A stretch of 64,000 nt of DNA from Bacteroidota bacterium (GTDB lineage Bacteria > Bacteroidota > Ignavibacteria > Ignavibacteriales > Melioribacteraceae), in NCBI GenBank assembly GCA_018818165.1, contig JAHISP010000080.1, positions 1 to 64,000 of the forward strand, written 5' to 3'. Each line of letters begins with the position of its first letter. The first letter of the stretch is position 1. This document shows, in pieces, positions 27,331-34,660 of this stretch. Both the position numbers and the translations under genes were made by a program. Under the pieces are notes generated by a model, which saw only the letters and a program-made list of their open reading frames with translations, had not been told where the DNA came from and made no database searches.

Positions 27331-29607
27331 TTATTCAATTACTATTTCGTCAACAAATAGCCATGAAGGAGCATTTGCGCCTGGATGCCAGTCTGGACAT
27401 ACTTTTATGCTTTCTGCCTTTAACTTAATGTAATGTGCTTGTTTAGCATCATATTTGCCAGTGAAATTTTTGATTAAAATTTCACTATTTTTTTGAGGAA
27501 TTTCATTGATGATTTTCCTTTCGTCAAAATAATTTTCCCCATCAAGCGATAAAGATATTACTACATTTTCTGGTAAAAAGATATATGAGTTTGAATCGAA
27601 AAAAAAGGATGATTCAACTTTAGAAATAGTTTGCTCTGAACCTAAATCAATAATAGCTTCAAAGTCAACTCCCTCATAACCTTGCCAGTTGCCATCACGG
27701 AAATCATCAGTTCCACGGATACCATCTATTAAAGCGTTTTGTCCACTTGCCTTATATTTTTCGTGATAACGTTTTGTAAGACTGATTGTTGCATTTAATC
27801 CTTTGTGGAATTTAAAGGGAAGTTGACTTATCTTCCCGATTTTTTGATTATCCCTAAACGCACCAATTTTGATTATGGAAGTGTTCTGAACAATTATGGG
27901 TTTTTTGTATTCATTAGAATTTGAATTTGGCTCAGTTCCATCTGTTGTGTAACGAATAACTAAATCTTTCAAACCTTGAATTACTTCAATAGTAAACTCT
28001 CTTTTTGTTTTATCATAAGATGACTTCGGTTCAAATATTTTTGACTCTCGTCCAAACTTTATTCCACGCGCTGTTAAATCAGCATAATGATTTTGAACAC
28101 GGGAATAAAACTCATTATAATTAGCACCATATTCAGAATTGTGCGGATCTTTCCATAACACTTCAGACAAAGCTAACATCCTTGGAAATAATTTGCTGTC
28201 AATAGTTTCTTGTGGGGCTCGTTCACTCCACATATTAGCTTCACTTCCTAAAATAAACTTTCGTTCATCTTTTGCTAATTCCTGAGGTATTGGATTAAAT
28301 GAATAAACTAGCTCTAGATTAAAATTATCGGGATCGTAATCAAAGTATGTGTGTGAAGTAGGCGAGTAGATTGCGTAATGCCCCAATTTTGCAGCTTCAA
28401 CAGCACCATCATAACCTAGCCAAGATTGCACAATTACTCCCGGAGCCAATCCACCTTCCAAGATTTCTTCCCAACCAATTACTTCTTTACCTTTAGAGTG
28501 TAAATAGTTTACTATTCTTTTAATAAAATAGCTCTGTAATTCGTGTTCATCTTTTAAGCCTTCCGATTTAATTCTTGCTTGGCATTTTGAACATTCCTTC
28601 CATCTATCTTTAGGTGCTTCATCACCACCAATGTGAATATATTTGCCAGGGAACAATTCAATTACTTCATCAAGAATATTTTGTAGGAAAGTAAAAGTTT
28701 CTTCTCTGCCAGCACAATAAATATCTTTATGAACCCCCCAAATATTAGTAACTTCAAACGGTCCACCAGTACAAGAGTTTTCAGGATAAGATGCCAAAGA
28801 TGCAAGTGAATGCCCAGGCATTTCAATTTCGGGAACAATATTTATAAATCTACTTTCAGCATATTCAACTATTTCTTTAATATCTTCTTGTGTGTAAAAA
28901 CCACCATAGGTTGAATCATCGGTTTCTTTTCTCCAAGCACCAATTTCAGTTAACTTAGGATATTTCTTAATTTCTATTCGCCAGCCTTGGTCCTCGGTTA
29001 AATGCCAGTGAAAAGTATTAAACTTATAATAAGCGAGAATATCTATATAACGTTTAATAAAATCCTTTTCCATAAAATGGCGGGCGCAATCAAGGTTTAA
29101 TCCACGCCAAGAAAAGGCTGGTTCATCTTTTATGATTGAACAAGGAATTGTGAAACTATTTCCACTTTTGGCTGATTTTATATTAGGTGAAATCATTTGA
29201 AAAATTGTTTGCATTCCAAGAAAAATACCCTTTTCAGTGGATGAAGAGATTTTTATTAATTCACTTTCAACCTCAATTGTGTATCCTTCTGGATTAATGA
29301 TTGTGGTATCAAGAACAAATTGAATTCTATTTTTAAAGTCACTTTGTTCAATATTAATTTGAACTCCAGAAAATCTTTCAATTTCCGAAGCAAAATACTC
29401 ATTCAATTTTGTGAAATCACTAATAATTGATGTATTTTTACTAAATTTAAATTCCCCAGTTTTAGGTTCAAATTGGTTTGGAAATGGAATTAGCGGAATA
29501 TTGTCCTTTTTTTTTGCATTACACATAACTAGTAAGAATGATATTAATAAATAGGTTATAAAAACAATAAATCTGTGCATATTTGCTTTTGATATCATAT
29601 TTTTCAC
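27331..29607 (-). CDS. GH20 beta-N-acetylhexosaminidase, lipoprotein with F5/8C module
   Basis: 758 residues. The lipoprotein signal ends at VM-C29 (a second possible start is the methionine at residue 10). A GH20b domain (~35-160) leads into the GH20 barrel: RGLNLDCARHFM, the FNTFHWHLTEDQGWR strand, PEIEMPGHSLA, and the catalytic pair D329-E330 in HIGGDEAPKDRW. Behind it lie a chitobiase-like Ig module (YTTDGTEPNSNSNEY) and an F5/8C module ending SWLFVDEIVIE, both also found in the GH29 and GH92 proteins of this locus. It releases terminal beta-linked GlcNAc (or GalNAc), for example from N-glycan antennae. It is the first gene of a three-gene operon whose promoter lies in the divergent region 29608-29977. 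Confidence 0.94.
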   Translation of the reverse strand: MKNMISKANMHRFIVFITYLLISFLLVMCNAKKKDNIPLIPFPNQFEPKTGEFKFSKNTSIISDFTKLNEYFASEIERFSGVQINIEQSDFKNRIQFVLDTTIINPEGYTIEVESELIKISSSTEKGIFLGMQTIFQMISPNIKSAKSGNSFTIPCSIIKDEPAFSWRGLNLDCARHFMEKDFIKRYIDILAYYKFNTFHWHLTEDQGWRIEIKKYPKLTEIGAWRKETDDSTYGGFYTQEDIKEIVEYAESRFINIVPEIEMPGHSLASLASYPENSCTGGPFEVTNIWGVHKDIYCAGREETFTFLQNILDEVIELFPGKYIHIGGDEAPKDRWKECSKCQARIKSEGLKDEHELQSYFIKRIVNYLHSKGKEVIGWEEILEGGLAPGVIVQSWLGYDGAVEAAKLGHYAIYSPTSHTYFDYDPDNFNLELVYSFNPIPQELAKDERKFILGSEANMWSERAPQETIDSKLFPRMLALSEVLWKDPHNSEYGANYNEFYSRVQNHYADLTARGIKFGRESKIFEPKSSYDKTKREFTIEVIQGLKDLVIRYTTDGTEPNSNSNEYKKPIIVQNTSIIKIGAFRDNQKIGKISQLPFKFHKGLNATISLTKRYHEKYKASGQNALIDGIRGTDDFRDGNWQGYEGVDFEAIIDLGSEQTISKVESSFFFDSNSYIFLPENVVISLSLDGENYFDERKIINEIPQKNSEILIKNFTGKYDAKQAHYIKLKAESIKVCPDWHPGANAPSWLFVDEIVIE

Positions 29608-29977
29608 TGTTCGCTCATGTTTAATGACAGGTTTACTTAGATTTATTACGATATTTTTTTTAATATCACCAATTATAATTATAAAATGATAATTTTATTA
29701 AAAAATAATCGTAAAGCAATACATCCGAAAATAAGGCAAAACAATCAAAAATAAAAGTGAAATGTGAATATTCTTTCAAAAGAGTATTGTTATTTTTGAT
29801 AAAAAGCAATAAGTTTATTTTTGCAAAATATAAACACGCAGTAATTTGTTAATAATTGTATTTTGCAAATGTACTGTGCGATAGTTTTGCCTTTTCTTCT
29901 TATGAATCGCGTACAAACAATTTGTTGAAAATTTAATAATGACTGGACTTACTTATTAACTAATAACAAGGAACCTT
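29608..29977. promoter_or_regulatory. Divergent control region between GH20 operon and symporter operon
   Basis: 370 non-coding bases with several symmetric sequences. At 29813-29835 there is a 23-base near-palindrome (GTTTATTTT, 5 bases, AATATAAAC). TTACGATATTTTTTT (29646-29660) is roughly inverted as AAAAAATAATCGTAA (29700-29714). GGCAAAACAATC (29735-29746) is inverted with one mismatch as GATAGTTTTGCC (29880-29891). Within the palindrome, TATTTTTG resembles the TAnnTTTG minus-7 element of Bacteroidota promoters, with a TTG about 17 bases upstream. Two operons are transcribed outward from here, so the region is a likely regulatory hub. Confidence 0.5.
29813..29835. promoter_or_regulatory. 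Candidate operator upstream of symporter (palindrome)
   Basis: GTTTATTTT, five bases (TGCAA), AATATAAAC: 8 of 9 positions are complementary. The same 23-base layout with a perfect arm match lies upstream of the GH94 gene at 39002-39024. The right part, TTTTGCAAAATATA, also occurs upstream of the sugar porter. The shared site suggests a common regulator; the ROK-family repressor encoded at 37670 is the best candidate in the window. Confidence 0.5.
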
Positions 29978-31915
29978 ATGAATCTAACTCTCATAGACTG
30001 GCTGATTGCATCTTTATCTATAGTCGCACTTTTTTTTGTAGTTCGCTTAAGCAAAAAATTAGTTAGAAGTGTCGCTGATTATCTTTCAGCTGGTAGATCA
30101 GCCGGAAGGTATATGATTACAGTTTCTCAAGGAATTGCGTTTGTTGGTGCAATTACAATTGTTGGTCAGTGGGAAATGAATTACGTTGCTGGCTTTGTTT
30201 TACGCTGGTGGGAATTTATTATGGCTGTTGTTTTACTTGCTATCACAGTTTCTGGTTGGGTAGTATATCGGTTTCGTCAAACAAGAGCTTTAACAATAGC
30301 TCAATTTTTGGAAATGCGATATAGTAAAAATTTCCGAATATTTGCCGGTATTTTGGCATTTGTGTCGGGACTATTAAATTTTGGTGTATTTCCTTCTGTA
30401 GTTTCCAGGTTTATGATCTATTTTTGTGGTTTTCCACTTTCATTTAATTTCGTTGGATTTGAGATTTCTACATACCCCGTTGTATTAGGCTCAATTTTAT
30501 TACTATCTCTTTATTTTGTATTTGCTGGTGGACAAATAGCAGTTATTTTAACCGAATTTTTCCAAGGTATATATGCTAATTTTGCATTTCTTGTAATTAT
30601 TGTATTTGCGTTATATTTTGTCACTTGGGATCAAATTGCCGTTGCTGTAAATACCGCACCAATTAATGCGTCTTTAATAAATCCATATGAAACTAGTGAA
30701 GTTCCTGATTTTAATTTTTGGTATTTTCTTATAAATATAGTTGGTGTTATTTATGTAAAGCTTTCTTGGCAGGGTACGCAAGGATTTAACTCCTCGGCAA
30801 AAAGTGCTCATGAGGCAAAGATGGGTGAGGTGCTTGCTAATTATCGGGATATTCCCAAATGGTTATTTCTAGTTTTAATTCCAGTTGTTGCTTATACTAT
30901 TTTAAACCACTCTGATTTTTCTTCAATAGCTAATTCGGTAAACTCAACTTTATCTGGTATTAGCAGTACTGCTATTCAAAATCAGTTAAGGATTCCATTA
31001 GTACTATCCGAAATACTTCCAGTAGGTTTAATGGGAGTTTTTCTAGCTTTAATGTTAATGGCTACTATTTCGACACATGATTCTTACATGCATTCATGGG
31101 GTAGTATTTTTGTTCAAGATGTAATAATGCCTTTCAGAAAAAAATCTTTTACACCAGAACAACATATTAAAGTTTTGAAATTGTCAATTGTTGGTGTCTG
31201 TACATTTATCTTTTTCTTTAGTCTTTGGTTTCCAATGACCGATTATATTTTCCTTTATTTTGCCATAACCGCAGCTATTTTTACTGGTGGTTCTGGTGCT
31301 GTAATTATTGGTGGACTTTACTGGAAAAGAGGAACAACCTCAGCAGCATGGAGCTCACTTATAGTTGGTTCTGTAATTGCTGTTACAGGAATTATACTTC
31401 AGCAAATTTATCCAAATTTTCCAATCAATGGACAATATTTCTGGGCTATGGCAATGGGTGGATCATCTCTAGTATATGTAGCAGTCTCTTTACTGGGTAA
31501 GCAAAATGAATTTAATATGGATAAGCTACTTCATCGTGGTGAGTATGAAGTAAAAAATGAAACAATTATTATTGATGAAGTTCCACAGAAAGGTTTTAAA
31601 ATGCTTGGAATTGGAAAAGAGTTTACAAAAGGGGATAAACTAATATATATCTTAGCTTATGCTTGGACTTTAATTTGGGTTATCGCTTTTATCGTTGGAA
31701 CAATACTAGATTATTCAACAGGAATTTCTAATTCTTCATGGATGGAATTTTGGAAAGTTTTTGTTTATATGAATCTTTTTGCGTCACTCATAATAGTAAT
31801 TTGGTTTACTTATGGCGGTATTACAGATCTAAAAGATATGTTAATTAGATTAAAAACTATGGTTCGTGATCACTCTGATGATGGAACTGTTAAGTATGAA
31901 GAAAATCATAAATAA
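29978..31915 (+). CDS. Sodium/solute symporter (SSS family)
   Basis: 645 residues with about 14 membrane helices and the sodium:solute symporter pattern: LSAGRSAGRYMITVSQGIAFVGAITIVG near the N-terminus, WGTQGFNSS-like SWQGTQGFNSSAKSAHEAKMGE in the middle and the ATISTHDSYMHSWGSIF helix that lines the sodium site. Family members import sugars, sialic acid, iodide or other small solutes with Na+. Here a sugar or small glycan released by the periplasmic enzymes is likely. It is the first gene of the plus-strand arm, with its own promoter in the divergent region. The next gene starts ~40 bases after its stop. Confidence 0.9.
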   Translation: MNLTLIDWLIASLSIVALFFVVRLSKKLVRSVADYLSAGRSAGRYMITVSQGIAFVGAITIVGQWEMNYVAGFVLRWWEFIMAVVLLAITVSGWVVYRFRQTRALTIAQFLEMRYSKNFRIFAGILAFVSGLLNFGVFPSVVSRFMIYFCGFPLSFNFVGFEISTYPVVLGSILLLSLYFVFAGGQIAVILTEFFQGIYANFAFLVIIVFALYFVTWDQIAVAVNTAPINASLINPYETSEVPDFNFWYFLINIVGVIYVKLSWQGTQGFNSSAKSAHEAKMGEVLANYRDIPKWLFLVLIPVVAYTILNHSDFSSIANSVNSTLSGISSTAIQNQLRIPLVLSEILPVGLMGVFLALMLMATISTHDSYMHSWGSIFVQDVIMPFRKKSFTPEQHIKVLKLSIVGVCTFIFFFSLWFPMTDYIFLYFAITAAIFTGGSGAVIIGGLYWKRGTTSAAWSSLIVGSVIAVTGIILQQIYPNFPINGQYFWAMAMGGSSLVYVAVSLLGKQNEFNMDKLLHRGEYEVKNETIIIDEVPQKGFKMLGIGKEFTKGDKLIYILAYAWTLIWVIAFIVGTILDYSTGISNSSWMEFWKVFVYMNLFASLIIVIWFTYGGITDLKDMLIRLKTMVRDHSDDGTVKYEENHK

Positions 31916-31955
31916 TTATATGTATGTAAATTTTAAAAAAACTATTGAGGTAATT

Positions 31956-34451
31956 GTGATTAAACGAGTATTAGTGTTCTCTATATTATTTGTTTTAACA
32001 AATATAGTAAACACGTTTTCTCAAACGGCAGAGTCTATTAAATTAACGGAAGGTTTATTAATCAATATAGAAAGACCAGCTGCTGATCAAACAATTTCAC
32101 CTGACCCAATTAAAGCAATTGTTGAAACAGGTGAATGGGAGAATCCTTCAGAAAATGAAGAGTTAAAATTTGGCGATAAAGTCGTAGGAGTTTGGAAATC
32201 AATTAAGGCGAATGAAAACGGTTGGTTCGAAGGAGATGATTTTGTTAATTCGTATGCGTATTTCAACTATAATGCTGAAAAAGATATGACAATTTTATTT
32301 GAAGCAATGGGAAATACCATGGCTTATGTTAATGGAGTTGCTCATTCTGGAAACCCATATCGTTATCAAGATAATTATGAAGATTGGGAAGTTCGTTTTG
32401 ACTACTCTTTGATTCCTATACAATTAAAAAAGGGAAGCAACTCTATTTTGCTTCAATGTAATAGAGGTTTATTAAAAGTAAAATTAAATCCTACAGAAAG
32501 TATCGTTTTATTTAATCGAAAAGATTTAACAATTCCAGATATAATTGTTAATAAAGATGTTAAGACTTTTGGTGGTGTTCCAATAATAAATGCAACTAAT
32601 AAAACATACTCTAATTTAAAAGTTAAAACCTCTTTTGAAAATTCTGCTCCAGAATATTATGAGATAAATAAGCTATATCCAAATTCCATTTATAAAACAC
32701 CGTTTCATATCAATATTCCAGCTCAAAGCAAGATTGGCAAAATTAGTTTAAAAATAGAATTAATTGACAACAAAAATAACGTGCTGGCATCGTCAATAAT
32801 TGAATTAAAAGTTGTTAACAGCAATGATACCCATCGTGAAACATTTATTAGTGCAATGGATAAAAGTGTTCAATATTATGCTGTTAATCCTCCTCAAAAT
32901 CTAAAAGCTGAAAAACCCGCATTGTTTTTAACATTACATGGAGCTGGTGTTGAAGCTATTAATCAAGCATATGCCTATGGACACAAAAATTGGGGATATG
33001 TGGTTGCTCCTACAAACAGAAGACCTTATGGATACAACTGGGAAAATTGGGGAAGGTTGGATGCTCTTGAAGTTTTGGACATAGCAAAGAACAAATTTAA
33101 TATAGACCAAAGTCGTGTTTATTTAACTGGACACTCAATGGGAGGTCACGGTTCTTGGCATCTTGGAATAAATTATCCCGATAAATTTGCTGCAATTGCT
33201 CCAAGTGCTGGATGGATAAGTATTTGGTCATATAGAATTAGACCGCAATCAGATTCTGCAAGTGTGGAAAGAATGCTACTTCGCTCATTAAAACATAGTG
33301 ATACTTATGCATTCACAAAAAATCTAAAGAACAATGGCATATACATAATTCACGGAGATTCTGATGATAATGTTCCACCCCAACAAGCTTATTCAATAGT
33401 TGAAAACTTATCTAAATTTCACAAAGATTTTGTTTTCCACGAGGAACCTGGTGCAGGTCATTGGTGGGATAATTCAGATGAGCCTGGCGCTGATTGTACC
33501 GATTGGATGCCTATGTTCGATTTTTTTGCGCATCACTCCATTGCATCTAACGATATGGTTAAAGAAATTGAATTTGAAACAGCTAGTCTAGGAGTTACCT
33601 CTAAAAATTATTGGGTTGAAATAATTAACCAGATTGAACTACAAAAGATGAGCAAGATTAATATACATCTTGAATTTGGGAATAAGAAGTTTGTTGGTAC
33701 AACAGAAAATATTGCTTTAATGTCAATAGATGCTTCAATGCTATCTTATGGTGATACTCTTTCTGTTGATATAGACGATCAACTAATAGAAGGTATAGTG
33801 AATGTTGAGGGGAAACCACTTTACTTAAAAAATATTGATGGAACGTGGGAATTAACAAATGGATATTCGAAAAAAGACAAATATCCTGCACGCGGTGGAA
33901 ATTTTAGAGAAGTACTTAACAATGATGTGTTATTTGTAATTGGCACTAAAGGAAATAAAAAAGAAAACACTTGGGCTTATAAAAAAGCAATATATGATGC
34001 CGAAAGAATTTGGTACCAAGGAAATGGCTCTATTGAAATAATAGAAGATTCAGAATTTAGCAATGAAAAATACAAAGACAGAAATGTTATATTATTTGGA
34101 AATTCAGAGACAAATTCAGCTTGGAATAAGTTACTTAATGATTCTCCAGTACAAATTGATGATAATTCAATTAAAGTAGGTGAAAAAGAATTTAAGGGTG
34201 ATGATTTAGCTTGTTTGATGATTCGTCCACGAAAAGATAGCGAAACAGCTAGCGTTGGCGTTGTTACTGGAACAGGACTTGCTGGAATGGAAATTGCAAA
34301 TTTTGCGTTGTATTATCATCAATATGTTGGTTTCCCTGATATTATAATATATAATTCCGAAATTCTAAAAAGTGATGAAGATGGAATTAAATTTATTGGA
34401 TACTTCGGTAACGATTGGAGCATTACAAAAGGTGAATTTATTCAAAAATAA
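31956..34451 (+). CDS. Exported alpha/beta-hydrolase (esterase/peptidase-like)
   Basis: The start is placed at GTG 31956 because a TTGAGG ribosome-binding site precedes it and a normal signal peptide follows (MIKRVLVFSILFVLTNIVNTFSQ); ATGs further upstream overlap the symporter gene. About 831 residues. After an N-terminal beta-rich part (~25-300) comes an alpha/beta-hydrolase domain with a complete triad: S394 in LTGHSMGGHGSW, D468 in IHGDSDDNVPP and H502 in PGAGHWW. Behind it is a long C-terminal domain without recognised motif. Such enzymes are called prolyl-oligopeptidase-like or poly-hydroxybutyrate-depolymerase-like esterases; in glycan loci they often remove acetyl or other acyl groups. 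Substrate unknown. Confidence 0.82.
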   Translation: MIKRVLVFSILFVLTNIVNTFSQTAESIKLTEGLLINIERPAADQTISPDPIKAIVETGEWENPSENEELKFGDKVVGVWKSIKANENGWFEGDDFVNSYAYFNYNAEKDMTILFEAMGNTMAYVNGVAHSGNPYRYQDNYEDWEVRFDYSLIPIQLKKGSNSILLQCNRGLLKVKLNPTESIVLFNRKDLTIPDIIVNKDVKTFGGVPIINATNKTYSNLKVKTSFENSAPEYYEINKLYPNSIYKTPFHINIPAQSKIGKISLKIELIDNKNNVLASSIIELKVVNSNDTHRETFISAMDKSVQYYAVNPPQNLKAEKPALFLTLHGAGVEAINQAYAYGHKNWGYVVAPTNRRPYGYNWENWGRLDALEVLDIAKNKFNIDQSRVYLTGHSMGGHGSWHLGINYPDKFAAIAPSAGWISIWSYRIRPQSDSASVERMLLRSLKHSDTYAFTKNLKNNGIYIIHGDSDDNVPPQQAYSIVENLSKFHKDFVFHEEPGAGHWWDNSDEPGADCTDWMPMFDFFAHHSIASNDMVKEIEFETASLGVTSKNYWVEIINQIELQKMSKINIHLEFGNKKFVGTTENIALMSIDASMLSYGDTLSVDIDDQLIEGIVNVEGKPLYLKNIDGTWELTNGYSKKDKYPARGGNFREVLNNDVLFVIGTKGNKKENTWAYKKAIYDAERIWYQGNGSIEIIEDSEFSNEKYKDRNVILFGNSETNSAWNKLLNDSPVQIDDNSIKVGEKEFKGDDLACLMIRPRKDSETASVGVVTGTGLAGMEIANFALYYHQYVGFPDIIIYNSEILKSDEDGIKFIGYFGNDWSITKGEFIQK

Positions 34452-34475
34452 TTTATAAATGTGGTTGAGTTCTAA

Positions 34476-34571
34476 TAATAACAGAATTATAATAAAAAAT
34501 TCCAGCAATCTTTGTTTATGATGCAATGCTCTGTAAAAAATTTACAATCTGTTATTAAGAGATTGCAGGAA
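34476..34571 (+). promoter_or_regulatory. Leader upstream of GH92 with interleaved inverted repeats
   Basis: In the gap before the GH92 gene two inverted repeats are interleaved. TAATAACAGA (34476-34485) is complementary to TCTGTTATTA (34548-34557). TTCCAGCAATCT (34500-34511) is complementary, except for one base, to AGATTGCAGGAA (34560-34571). The order A-B-A'-B' allows either alternative stems or a pseudoknot. CAATCT (34545-34550) can also pair locally with AGATTG (34560-34565). This may be a structured 5' leader, or the terminator of the esterase gene. No known RNA family is recognised. Confidence 0.4.
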
Positions 34572-34660
34572 TTTGCCAAATATTTACATAAATAATAATT
34601 GAAAATATTTGTTGTCTTTCATAGAACTTTGCCATAAATGTTAAACTTAAGGGAGAACTT

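Noticed and set aside
31866-31955. Longer N-terminus of the esterase overlapping the symporter gene
   Set aside because: The upstream ATG codons give no signal peptide at the start; GTG 31956 has a ribosome-binding site and a normal leader.
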